This document shows, piece by piece, positions 9,255-17,109 of a stretch of DNA of 20,825 nt. The notes under the pieces are model-generated. The model searched no databases and had not been told where the DNA came from. It was given only the letters and a program-made list of their open reading frames with translations. Source of the DNA: Chara braunii (Eukaryota; Streptophyta; Charophyceae; Charales; Characeae); assembly GCA_003427395.1 (NCBI GenBank), contig BFEA01000551.1:945074-965898 (forward strand). The letters are read 5' to 3'. A program made the position numbers and the translations under genes. Position 1 is the stretch's first letter. Each line of letters begins with the position of its first letter.

Positions 9255-9607
9255 GGTGTGATTCTCTATCGGCTTGTACTAAACGATTATCTTCACACTT
9301 GTTGAGTTACGACTTCTCCGGTGTGTTGATCTTCTCACTCTGTGTTATCTGAGTGGTTTGGCTGATGACCAGCGTTTTTGGTTTAGAGTATTTGCTTTGC
9401 TGATAATGGCCGATGGGCGCAGGCCGCGCGCGCACACCATTTTCCCGCGTGCGCCCTGTCTGGTTCTGGCGCGGCTGCGGGCCCCCGGCCGGCCTCCTCG
9501 GCCGAGGCCGAGGCCGCAGGATCCGCGGCTGATGGTATCACGTAGGTGTAGCGAGGCCCTAAGCTGTGGAATCCAGTCATTCCCGCAAGCCGTACACATT
9601 TCTCGTG

Positions 9608-10098
9608 CTTTTTTTTTTTTTTTTTTTTTTTTTAAAGGCTAATTGCCCAACCAATTCAATTACCTGTCAAATCTGGACAGGACGGCCTTTCAGGCCTCTT
9701 TTATTATCATTATAGTATTACGGGGAACCCCGTAGCAGCCACATCCGTGCTCAAGCCGCCAACGAGGGAACATGCGGGAGCTGCACCCACCAGCAGGTGC
9801 GGTACCTGCTACAGCAGGTGGGCGATACTGGCCAGGGGTCAGCCGGTAGCATCAGGGCCGAGCTTCTTTGATGGGCCAGTCACTGTGCCTCCCCTCCGGT
9901 CCCCTCCGGTCCCCTCCCCCTATGCACATCAGCAGTCACTGCTCAATGCCACTGGGGGGGACTAACGGCATATCTCTAGGTGGCGGGCACTAAGCTTACC
10001 CAGGAAGGTGCATGAGGCCAATGGGGATTGAACCCAAGACCTGCTGAATGCCGCAAGCTCGAGTTCCGCTGGACTGTTTCTTCCCGTTGAGACCGCAC
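9608..10098 (-). mobile_element. tRNA-derived SINE with poly(A) tail
   Basis: On the minus strand an A-box-like CAGTCCAGCGG (10076-10066) is followed 42 bases later by a B box, GGTTCAATCCC (10034-10024), which is the spacing of internal RNA polymerase III promoters in tRNA genes. The part between reads like a degenerate tRNA. A tRNA-unrelated body of about 370 bases follows, with small hairpins (CCTGTC..GACAGG and GGCCT..AGGCC near 9665-9697), and ends in a 25-base poly(A) (T run 9609-9634 on the plus strand). Functional tRNA is excluded because no acceptor stem closes. Target-site duplications are unclear: CTCGTGC and TTCGTG next to the two T runs are only a weak match. Confidence 0.65.
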
Positions 10099-10137
10099 TT
10101 TTTTTTTCGTGTTTTTTTTTTTTTTTTTTTTTTTTAA

Positions 10138-10872
10138 GACCGCGTTTTTCAAGTCATCCTGAACCGTCTTCGCATCGACCCATGTGCTTGGAAGTGGGCT
10201 GACAACATACGGGACCTGCTGGAGATGACAGTGAAAGACTCCTACAGGTTGGCAGATGGTAAGTCAAGATCTTCGGCAGAAGTGACCATCAACAGATGGG
10301 AGGCTGTGTTGACAATGGATATGTCCTCTAGAACGGATGACTTTCTGAAACTATGGAGGACACTACTAGAACTGCCAGACAGGAAGCAAGCGGGCATCTT
10401 GTGGATGCTGTCGCTGCTAGTTACGCCATCCGCCGTTTGGCTGTGTGGGAGGGGAGCCCCAGTCGCCTTGGGTTGTAACCGGTGTACTTGGCCTTTTGAG
10501 TCCACCAGGCACCTTTGGTGGGACTGCCCGGCCTCAAAGAGGGTCTGGGAATGGTGGGCCAAACACTGGACCCAGATGGGCGGTCAGGAGATGGAATGGG
10601 ATGAAAACTGGGTCCTGCTGGGTTTTGTGAAGGAGGAAGAGATAGGGAGAAGGGGTGGGGCGTATGTGGCCCAGGTGGTGAGAGCCGTTACTTGCTCTGT
10701 TATCTGGGCAGATAGAAACAGGGCTAGATTCCATGGAAAGCCCTTTTCCGACGTGGAGATTAAGTGCTCAATTAAGAGGCAGATGAGACGGATGATCTGG
10801 GCAGATTGGCTGAAGAAAGCAAAGAGAGTTAAGGCTCCGAGGCGAGCCCTGTGGTGGTTCCTCAGAACCTGA
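10138..10872 (+). CDS. 3' end of a LINE ORF2 protein (zf-RVT region), 5'-truncated
   Basis: The frame is open from 10138, just after a T run, to TGA at 10870-10872; the first ATG is at 10225, but the coding sequence clearly starts upstream (RVFQVILNRLRIDPCAWKW). A zinc-knuckle pattern CxxC-x8-H-x4-C is present (Cys 84 and 87, His 96, Cys 101 counted from the ATG: CNRC..HLWWDCPASKRVW). This is the C-terminal zinc-binding segment found after the RT domain in plant and algal L1-like LINEs. Downstream WVLLGFVKEEE and a basic Trp-rich tail (RRALWWFLRT) fit the same region. The endonuclease and RT are missing, as expected for incomplete reverse transcription. No internal stops are present, so the insertion may be fairly young. 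Confidence 0.75.
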   Translation, partial: DRVFQVILNRLRIDPCAWKWADNIRDLLEMTVKDSYRLADGKSRSSAEVTINRWEAVLTMDMSSRTDDFLKLWRTLLELPDRKQAGILWMLSLLVTPSAVWLCGRGAPVALGCNRCTWPFESTRHLWWDCPASKRVWEWWAKHWTQMGGQEMEWDENWVLLGFVKEEEIGRRGGAYVAQVVRAVTCSVIWADRNRARFHGKPFSDVEIKCSIKRQMRRMIWADWLKKAKRVKAPRRALWWFLRT

Positions 10873-11040
10873 GCAATAAACAACACTCTGGCAGGAGTGC
10901 ACAGGACGAGAGACCTGGTAATCTCCAAATGGTTACAAAAGTAGGCCTTCTGTCTATCTCTGATCGGTAGGTATTAGTATGATGTGGTTTGTTCTGGGTT
11001 TCTAGGCTTGCAGCACTAGTTGTTGTTGTTGTTGTTTTTT
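10138..11040 (+). mobile_element. 5'-truncated LINE copy with (GTT)n-T7 tail
   Basis: It comprises the ORF2 C-terminus followed by about 170 bases of 3' untranslated sequence, ending in five GTT units and seven T (11021-11040). The left end abuts a long T run. GACCGC occurs on both sides of that T run (10092-10097 and 10138-10143), so the junction is complex. Confidence 0.6.
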
Positions 11041-11379
11041 TAACGAACCAGGGCATCTCGGTTCAAGGAGGGACCGCAGGAGGTCATTAAGGGGAGGAGG
11101 GTGGTAGAGTGCCTAGTTACGAGGAACAGGGTTCCAATCGGTCGGGCGTAGACTGGTGTCAGGCCGCATAGGCCTGTGAAAGGGGTAGAGGGGACTTGGT
11201 AATGTGAGTCCTGGTACACTACTGAGTTAGAAGAGGAGAGGGTTTGGTAGGACTGTAATGGAAACTCGTAATAATGTTTTATGAGGAATACAGATTGGAA
11301 TCATTGAAGTAGGCAAATATGGAAATAACTTGGTTGGGTGAGTAAAAAGTCAGTGAGTTCAGCCCTGTTGGCTGTAAGC
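11041..11379. other. Unassigned spacer left of the DIRS-type element
   Basis: About 340 bases with no open frame or clear repeat. It may be the outer end of the DIRS-type element or old genomic DNA. Confidence 0.4.
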
Positions 11380-11578
11380 GTGTGTTCCTTGGGCGAGTTT
11401 TCAGTCAGGGATGTAAGAGGGGTCAAGGATAATTCAGAAAACTGACACGAATAACATCATAACTTACAAGGGGAACAAGTAGCATTTGATTTCAAAATGG
11501 AACAGGCTTTGCAGAGTTTGAGTTCAGATGACTGACCAGGTGAAAGAGCTTCAAACAATTGAGATCCGAGGAAAATGG
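11380..11578. repeat. 199-bp direct repeat, copy 1
   Basis: Matches 12155-12353 with about 8 differences (about 96% identity). Both copies contain ATGACTRACCAGGTGAAAGA, the presumed start of the recombinase gene's first exon, and just before it a short conserved frame MEQALQSLSSDD ending in TGA here and TAA in the other copy. Confidence 0.95.
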
Positions 11579-11985
11579 TCTCAACCGTTCGTCTGGCTGC
11601 AGGTACCAGGAACGAAGCGCCGCGGAACGCGTACGGGAGAAATCGCCAAAGGACAAAAGACAGCTTTGGGAAGCGCCGAGGCAGGAAATAACCAGACACC
11701 GCCGAATCCAAACAGGCTTAAGGAAAAAGAGGCTGCAATAGGCCCCTTCCAAACCAGCATATCTGGTCCGACCCTCTTTGGGGTTAAATTGTTGGACCCT
11801 GTGTTTAGCTGTAATGATATGATGCATGGCTCTGGGGCTCTTTACGGGCCGATGCCTTCCTCTATTCTTCCAGCCGAGCCACTGGTTCATAATACTTGTT
11901 GCATTACCACTGCATCTGATCCGACCGCCTGTCTAGAAACAGGGCCCGGAGGACAGGGTACCGGGCAGCTGGCTAGAGAGCCTGA
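11528..11985 (+). CDS. Probable first exon of the tyrosine recombinase gene
   Basis: The frame opens with ATG inside repeat copy 1 and runs 152 codons; the apparent TAA stop is part of a perfect donor, GTAAGT, at 11986-11991. If this is joined to the acceptor TGTTTGTGTGCAG ending at 12440, the split codon GA/G is completed and the frame enters KWWLARLL at 12441 exactly. The protein piece is rich in Pro, Gly and Thr and has no recognised domain. It could be an N-terminal region of the recombinase or an independent small ORF; the phase match is the main argument. Confidence 0.45.
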
Positions 11986-12440
11986 GTAAGTGACAGAGCC
12001 CCTCTTGGACTGAAAACTTGCGCCACCCTTATAGATCCCTTTTTCAGAAATAACGAAAATGCGGTCAGGCTATACACCCCCCCTTTTTGACATGCACGTA
12101 ACTCGCAGGCTAACTGCTTCCTTCCAATAGTAGGCAGGTAACCTAGCCTTCTAAGTGTGTTCCTTGGGCGAGTTTTCAGTCAGGGATGTAAGAAGGGTTA
12201 AGGATAATTCAGAAAACTGACACGAACAACATCATTACTTACAAGGGGAACAAGTAGCATTTGATTTTAAAATGGAACAGGCTTTGCAAAGTTTGAGTTC
12301 AGATGACTAACCAGGTGAAAGAGCTTCAAACAGTTGAGATCCGAGGAAAATGGAATTCTGGGGTACCCCCCATGCACCTCCTAAGCCAAACCATATTCAC
12401 CACCTACATTCACCAAGAAGATTTATCTGTTTGTGTGCAG
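11986..12440 (+). other. Predicted intron of the recombinase gene containing the second direct repeat
   Basis: Donor GTAAGT at 11986 and a pyrimidine/GT-rich acceptor ending CAG at 12440. Length 455 bases. Repeat copy 2 (12155-12353) lies wholly inside it, with its own ATG, so an alternative downstream first exon is possible. Confidence 0.4.
12155..12353. repeat. 199-bp direct repeat, copy 2
   Basis: Second copy of 11380-11578, in direct orientation with 576 bases between them. The sequences flanking the two copies differ. Confidence 0.95.
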
Positions 12441-13505
12441 GAAATGGTGGCTGGCAAGGCTACTTGATGGAAACAAGCAATCAGCAGGTTTACAGGACAA
12501 GAATGCAATAGAAGGGAACTATGACCAAGGATTGATTGAATCTGCAGAGTTGATTGCTCAGCATGGTTCGCCAAAGAACGGAGAGAGGGAGAGAAGCAGG
12601 ATGATGACCTCTCTAAGTAGTTGGCTGGTTCGAAACGGCGTGGGTTGAGATGCAGGGTCTTGCATGGATCTTGATGTAATAGCATTCTTTCAAAGTCAGT
12701 GGATTCCTGAATTCAAGACACGATGCCGTACAATAGATAAGGAGGAGCATCCTTTTCCTTCTTGCAGCACCGTAGAGTCTGGATTGAGCTGCCTTAGTCG
12801 ATGCTTCCTGATATTAGGTCGAGAAGGTTCTGCCAATCCTTGCAACAGTAGTAAGGTACGGGATTACAGGCGAGCTTACCGGAATTACGCCTTGAGTATG
12901 GGAGTGCGAGAGGAGCAAGGTCCTGCAATGACTGCAGCGAAGATGAAGGCGTTATATGAAAACATTCGGGAAGGTCTGAAGGTTCGGAGTGGTTATCGAC
13001 ACGCCGAGTTGCTTAGAGATCTATGCATCATGACATACCTCTGGGAGAGTTGGCAGAGAGGAGCGGAAGGTTTGCGGCTATAAGGGAGGGAGGTCGATGA
13101 AGAAGCCGGTCGTGTACAGCCTGGGTACACAAATACACTGAGGAGGGGACGGCAAGGGGTGATCTTGCTGCAGGAGCAGCAAGGTGCAGGCACTACCTTC
13201 CTAGAGCTGGTGAGGGAGATGCAGGAATGTTACAGTCGGTTAGTACCTCCATTGATCTGCGAGATGGTGGACCATTCTTCCGGAGTACACAAACGAAAGG
13301 CATGCTTAGTTTGAGTGGTTTTAACAAAAGACTAAAAGATCGGTTAAAGGTCATGGGTATGTATGCCGGTGAGAGAAGTCACAGCTTTAGAGTCGGTGGG
13401 GTGAGGGCAGGGATACAGGCAGGGTGGAGCTTAGAAAAGATGTTGGGGCAAGGACCTTCGAAGCATTTTTCTTCCTTTATGCGATATGGGTATGATTGCA
13501 ATTAA
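12441..13505 (+). pseudogene. Tyrosine recombinase of the DIRS-type element, damaged
   Basis: Three pieces make a lambda-integrase-type recombinase. Piece one is 12441-12639. A candidate 60-base phase-0 intron (donor GTGGGT at 12640, acceptor TTTCAAAGTCAG at 12699) removes TGA 12646-12648. Piece two (12700-13080) has the helical core-binding part (KVRDYRRAYRNYALSMG) and the first catalytic Arg in YLWESWQRGAEG (codon 13057-13059), and stops at TAA 13081-13083. The frame stays readable to about 13230, then a shift leads to the last piece, with PFFRSTQTKG..LSGFNKRLK, the HSFRVGG box (His and Arg of HxxR, codons 13380 and 13389) and the tyrosine segment SSFMRYGYD before TAA at 13503-13505. The TAA and the frameshift show that this copy is dead unless there are more introns. 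In the intact element the product would join circular DNA to the target. Confidence 0.75.
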
Positions 13506-14164
13506 GCCTTGGGTAAGGAGATTCTGCTGGCAGTGAGGCCAGTCTTGCCAGGGTTGAAGGTGCCTCTGGGTATCCTGCTTGTGGCAAAGCAAGTGCTGAA
13601 GTCTTTGTCGAGGTTTATCTGCTTAGTTGCGTTCATCAGTTGCAGAGCAGGATACCACTTCGCTTTCGAAGAGCTGGGGGAAACAAGTAGATACTCGCCG
13701 CCGAAGGCTCTCATCCTGGCAAGTACCTGTTGTAAGAGGCAGGTTGGTGGAAAGACCCACCTGTAGGGGAGGTCGGGAAGGAGGTTCCAATCCAGGGAAA
13801 GGGCATCAGTTGCTAGGCTGTTAGGTGAGAGAAATTCGGAAACGAATGAGATACATACAAAATTCTCTTCTGATGCAAAGAGATCAACTGCCGGTTGACC
13901 AAAAAGAGAGATCATCCGAGACATAATTTCACGACTGATGCCCCAGTCCGAATAGTCTACCAGTTTAGACAGATAATCGGCCTTGGTGTTCAGTTCGCGA
14001 GGAATCCAAGTTGCCTTTAACTGGCAATCTGAGGTGAGAAGAATAGAGTCAATACTTCTCAGAAAAAAGTTGAACAACGGATCAGACGAGTTCAGCTTGT
14101 TCAGAAGGAAACATGCTGCTTGGTTTATCTCCCAGCAGTTCAATTGCAGTGGAAGACAACTCAA
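13502..14164 (-). CDS. RNase H C-terminus and methyltransferase-like domain of the DIRS polyprotein
   Basis: A frame shifted relative to the upstream RNase H start. The first third contains the RNase H end, NQAACFLLNKL and TWIPRELNTKADYLSK (the closing Asp region). Then come DWGISREIM, the block QPAVDLFASEENF, LDWNLL and RWVFPPTCLLQQVLARM. This VDLFAS / DW / FPP pattern is the Dam-like methyltransferase region found after RNase H in DIRS elements. The TAA stop (13504-13502) overlaps the recombinase stop on the other strand. It is not a separate gene but the 3' third of one long RT/RH/MT frame. Confidence 0.75.
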   Translation of the reverse strand: MSCLPLQLNCWEINQAACFLLNKLNSSDPLFNFFLRSIDSILLTSDCQLKATWIPRELNTKADYLSKLVDYSDWGISREIMSRMISLFGQPAVDLFASEENFVCISFVSEFLSPNSLATDALSLDWNLLPDLPYRWVFPPTCLLQQVLARMRAFGGEYLLVSPSSSKAKWYPALQLMNATKQINLDKDFSTCFATSRIPRGTFNPGKTGLTASRISLPKA

Positions 14165-14447
14165 AAGGTGCTCTATTTTGGAGGATGATCAGTGATTCTG
14201 TTGCAGCATACAGTTCTCTATGCGTGCTGGACGTGGTTAAAAGATGAGGGGGTAGCGGAAAACTCAGTTTCCAAACCTCCGTTGAACTGAGGATGACAAT
14301 AGCTCCCATAGCTGAAGCTGATGCATCTGTCTGAATGCGCATAGATGGTGTCCTGACTTTCCAAAGCCTTCCAGGGAGGATGGGCAGGTGTTCTAGCAAG
14401 CCAGGTCCTTTCCGAATTCTTCTGAAAGTTTGACTTTTGAGTTCCAA
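14082..14447 (-). CDS. RNase H N-terminal part of the DIRS polyprotein (frameshifted piece)
   Basis: Contains MRIQTDASASAMGAIVI (first catalytic Asp) and SSTHRELYAATESL (catalytic Glu). It follows the RT frame after a one-base shift near 14395-14400, where one extra base would restore a Trp-Leu-Glu junction, and leaves the frame again near 14160, where the RNase H continues in the 14164-13502 frame. Small indels, not introns, explain both joins: no donor or acceptor pairs are visible. Confidence 0.7.
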   Translation of the reverse strand: MELKSQTFRRIRKGPGLLEHLPILPGRLWKVRTPSMRIQTDASASAMGAIVILSSTEVWKLSFPLPPHLLTTSSTHRELYAATESLIILQNRAPFELSSTAIELLGDKPSSMFPSEQAELV

Positions 14448-15634
14448 TCGTAGTTGATTAGTGAGGCATGGATATGTGAGCAGTGGAGTGAGGCTAGTAA
14501 AAAGGCCTTTGAGAGGGAGACCAACTCTCCTGCTAACGAGGCAACCTTTCTAAATGTTAGTTCCAGTTCGTTGGTAGAGTCAGAAATCAATTTGCCAATC
14601 CTTTCTGCTTTGTCATCCGGGACTCTGATTCTCTTCTCATGTGAGTCAAGGATGAATCCTAGAAACCTGTTCCATTGAGATGGGATCACTTGACATTTGT
14701 TTGGACTGAGAAAGAAGCCTAGTTTGTGGAAGATAAACATTATCAGAAAAGAGTTCCACATGAAAGTCGAAAAGTTCCTATGAGTTGAGAAACTGTCATC
14801 AATGTAAGAGAAAATGTGCACTCCCTTCCCTCTGATGACCGCCATAACCTCCTGCATGATTGTGGTAAAAATCCAGCACGCGGACGATATACCAAAACAG
14901 AGGGTGTTGAAATGATAAGTCTTGCCATTCCATTTGAAAGTTCGAAAAGTGCGGGAATGGGGATTAACGGGAACATGGTAGTAACCGTTCTTGACGTCAA
15001 ACGTAGCATCAAAGTCTTGCAAAAGAGAGTCGTCCATGACAGCGATGGCATCGCTTATGGATTCATAGTGAAATTCCAGAAAGGTTATGAAAAGGTTGAC
15101 GAACCTGAGGTCAATAATGAAGCGAAGTTTGTTGGAACTCTCAATAACAAAGACAGGGCTTACCACAGTGGGTGTACTAGTTTCTTCTATGACTCCTTGC
15201 TGCAACATTGTGAGAACGTTGGTTGTGACAAAATCAGCAAAGACTGTTGGGAGTTCATAGTTGGGAAGAGAAAGGGGTGGTGGTTTGTCTAGCTTGAGCA
15301 ATCTCCTAAACTGCGAGGCACTGAGAGATCCTTTAACCATCCTGCGCACCTCCTGAATCTTGGATGAGTCATTGTGCTTCGTACCGGTGAAATTCAGACT
15401 GACCCCTTTGGTTAGCCAGCTTACGACGTCTCTAGATGACTTTCTGTTGGATGAACCTAACAGATCCTTCCAGGTGTCGAGGTGAGATGATAGTGAAGCA
15501 GCCTGGAAAGTTTCAGGATCAGCTAACCAACGATCTCTGGTGAGTAGTGCATTCACGACGTAGCTTAGCTGAGTAGTGGAAGGGGTGGCATTCAGTGCTT
15601 CAACTGCCTGGGAGACCGAGATTTGCGGCTCCAT
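14393..15634 (-). CDS. DIRS-type reverse transcriptase
   Basis: A 413-codon frame from ATG 15634 with an in-frame TGA four codons upstream. RT motifs in order: GVIEETSTPTVVSPVFVI (about 147-164), KLRFIIDLRFVN (169-180), FDATFDVKNGYYHVPVNP with catalytic Asp 213, LCFGISSACWIFTTIMQEV (245-263), FSYIDD with Asp 279-280, and GFFLSPNKCQVIPSQWNRFLGFILDS (306-331). The order and the FGISSA and YIDD signatures match DIRS/gypsy-like RT. The last residues run into the RNase H region after a frameshift. The ATG overlaps the end of the gag-like 3' exon by 43 bases in another frame, an arrangement usual in retroelements. Confidence 0.85.
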   Translation of the reverse strand: MEPQISVSQAVEALNATPSTTQLSYVVNALLTRDRWLADPETFQAASLSSHLDTWKDLLGSSNRKSSRDVVSWLTKGVSLNFTGTKHNDSSKIQEVRRMVKGSLSASQFRRLLKLDKPPPLSLPNYELPTVFADFVTTNVLTMLQQGVIEETSTPTVVSPVFVIESSNKLRFIIDLRFVNLFITFLEFHYESISDAIAVMDDSLLQDFDATFDVKNGYYHVPVNPHSRTFRTFKWNGKTYHFNTLCFGISSACWIFTTIMQEVMAVIRGKGVHIFSYIDDSFSTHRNFSTFMWNSFLIMFIFHKLGFFLSPNKCQVIPSQWNRFLGFILDSHEKRIRVPDDKAERIGKLISDSTNELELTFRKVASLAGELVSLSKAFLLASLHCSHIHASLINYDWNSKVKLSEEFGKDLAC

Positions 15635-15739
15635 TCCTCCTTCTCATCCGAAGAGCTTTCACGCTTGCCACGATGGTGGGAGCGTTTGGAGGGGCTCTTA
15701 TATTTGAAATTCTTGGTCGAATCCAGACCGGAAGACTAC
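15592..15739 (-). CDS. Predicted 3' exon of the gag-like gene (basic/serine-rich tail)
   Basis: The frame reads KSPSKRSHHRGKRESSSDEK and then an SR-like end before TGA 15594-15592. It is preceded by a strong acceptor, TTTTGTTGTTGCAG (CAG 15742-15740). With the donor at 15935 the join gives a TAG at 15738-15736 directly after the split Gly codon, so either this copy is mutated, an acceptor 4 bases further in is used (different frame), or the exon is not joined this way. Basic Ser/Arg tails are common in Gag proteins. Confidence 0.35.
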
Positions 15740-15935
15740 CTGCAACAACAAAACAGTTAAAGCGTACCTGAGAGGTTGGTCTTGACGACCAAGCTTATAC
15801 AGAGTCACAATTGAAAGGTGTAGGAAACCATATGATTTCCTTAAGGACTCCGAAATGATAGAATTGCAATTCGAAGGAGTAAAATTGCATTTAATATATT
15901 AATTAGTGAGGGAAGCGTAAACCGCTGAGACTTAC
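15740..15935 (-). other. Predicted intron in the gag-like gene
   Basis: The apparent TAA stop of the gag-like frame is inside a perfect GTAAGT donor (15935-15930). The acceptor is TGTTTTGTTGTTGCAG ending at 15740, with a CTTTAAC branch-like site before it. The 196-base stretch is AT-rich compared with its flanks (TTAATATATTAATTAG near 15890-15905). Confidence 0.5.
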
Positions 15936-16867
15936 CCTCCTCTAGCAGAAGAAGAAGCTGCTTTTATCTCCTGGTCGTCCCACTCTTGGTTAATATCGTC
16001 CAGGGCCAGCCTGGATGTCTCCAGTTCAGTAACCTTGAGCAGTTTCTTCACCTCTGCGTTGAGCTTCTTATCACAAAGTTTCCTCGGAAGGTTGACTAGG
16101 GCGTTCCTAAAGGCATTAGCTTGCGTCTTGCCCCTGTCTCCATGCTTGAAGTTTAGCTCTATCTGCCTTACTCGAATCAGGATGTTGATGTGTCTAAACC
16201 AGGGGGGCTGGTCATAGATGTGTTGCGGCGCTCTGACCTCATTTGCCGCAGCCTTGCATTTATCAGAGATTTCTGCCACTACTACCGAGAAAACTTCCCT
16301 AACTCTAGATAATTCAGCTTGATCCAGAAGAAATTTGAAGTTCGTATCTTCGACTTCATCCTTGAAGATCAAGGGTCTTTCAGGGTTGCTCACGGTGGAC
16401 TGAGTTTGAACCTTAAACAATCCACCGCTGCTTTGTGGCAGTCTCGCTGGTACCGATTGATTGCTCCGACCCGTCAATTGAGCAAAAAGCGGGTCAGATG
16501 TCCTCACCAGGTGAGGAGGCGTAGGATATGTGTTGCCATTGTAAGCCACCAGATAGGAGAGTCTCGTAATATCCCATTCCTAAGGGTTGATACAAAGCTG
16601 GACTGATCCCTGGACTACCTCAGGGGAAGGGTTTAGCAGAGGCATGAAAAGCTACATACCCACTAAGGCGTTCGGTCCATTAGCCATGATGGGCGACTGA
16701 ATAGCGATTTCCATTTCAACCGTTGATGCTTCAGTGGTGATGTAATCAGTTACTGATGATTGTTGCAGATCATTAGACAGAAAATCAAGCAGCACACTTA
16801 ATTTAGATTTAATGGCAGGTATTAAGGTGAGAGCTAGATTTGCATTCCATAGGTCATTAGATGCAAT
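15936..16867 (-). CDS. Gag-like protein of the DIRS-type element, probably spliced
   Basis: Two coding blocks share one frame. The upstream block (16867-16664 or so) begins after an acceptor-like CCGTATTAG and reads SNDLWNANLALTLIPAIKSK and IQSPIMANGPNAL. The downstream block (16579-15936) reads NTYPTPPHLVRTSDPLFAQL, then a charged helical part (LDQAELSRVREVFSVVVAEI, QPPWFRHINILIRVRQIEL) and ends ASSSARGG. Between them are two in-frame TAGs (16654-16652, 16582-16580). An 84-base phase-0 intron with donor GTGGGT at 16663 and acceptor CAACCCTTAG at 16580 removes both; a better-looking donor, GTATGT at 16659, would break the frame. No Gag motif is recognised; the call rests on its position directly upstream of the RT and on its composition. 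Confidence 0.5.
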
Positions 16868-17074
16868 CTAATACGGTTGCAAACAAATTGTCTTATTGTG
16901 GGAAGGGAAATATTATTAAATACAAAAAGCATGCGCAGGGAGAAAATCCATGATCTTTAAGATACCTTCCTTTTTTTTTTTTTTCTTTCTTTTTTTTAAA
17001 CGCTTCTTCACACTTCCTTTTTTTTTTGTACTAATAGGGTCCTTCATCCCTTCATAATTTCTTTCCTTCCTCCT

Positions 17075-17109
<35 letters not shown>

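Larger units (their letters stand above)
8978..9607. other. Low-complexity spacer between the first element and the SINE
   Basis: Contains a G-rich run, a CAAT microsatellite, a T-rich patch (9145-9180), a 24-bp tandem pair and a GC-rich patch (about 9415-9535, many CG and GGCC steps). The reading frames are microsatellite translations. No gene is supported. Confidence 0.6.
11380..16867 (-). mobile_element. DIRS-type (tyrosine recombinase) retroelement with an inverted recombinase gene
   Basis: Gag-like, RT, RNase H and methyltransferase-like coding lies on the minus strand, and the tyrosine recombinase on the plus strand. RT with RNase H, an MT-like domain and a lambda-type recombinase, without protease, is diagnostic of DIRS elements. 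The left end has two 199-bp direct repeats around a 576-bp unit, like the B1-A2-B2 part of a split direct repeat; the matching A1 copy is not visible and may lie beyond 20825. The right limit is uncertain and could include the ORF at 18235-19113. The volvocine element kangaroo has a comparable inverted recombinase, as I recall it. Several frameshifts make this copy probably inactive. Confidence 0.75.

Noticed and set aside
10000-10098. A functional tRNA gene on the minus strand
   Set aside because: A and B boxes are present, but no acceptor stem or proper anticodon arm closes; a SINE head explains it better.
14816-15292. 158-codon plus-strand frame opposite the DIRS RT
   Set aside because: Antisense shadow of the RT motifs; no independent support.
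16751-16800. CTGATGA followed by GAAA on the plus strand, a second hammerhead candidate
   Set aside because: Stem II and stem III cannot form, and the region is coding on the minus strand in the gag-like frame.
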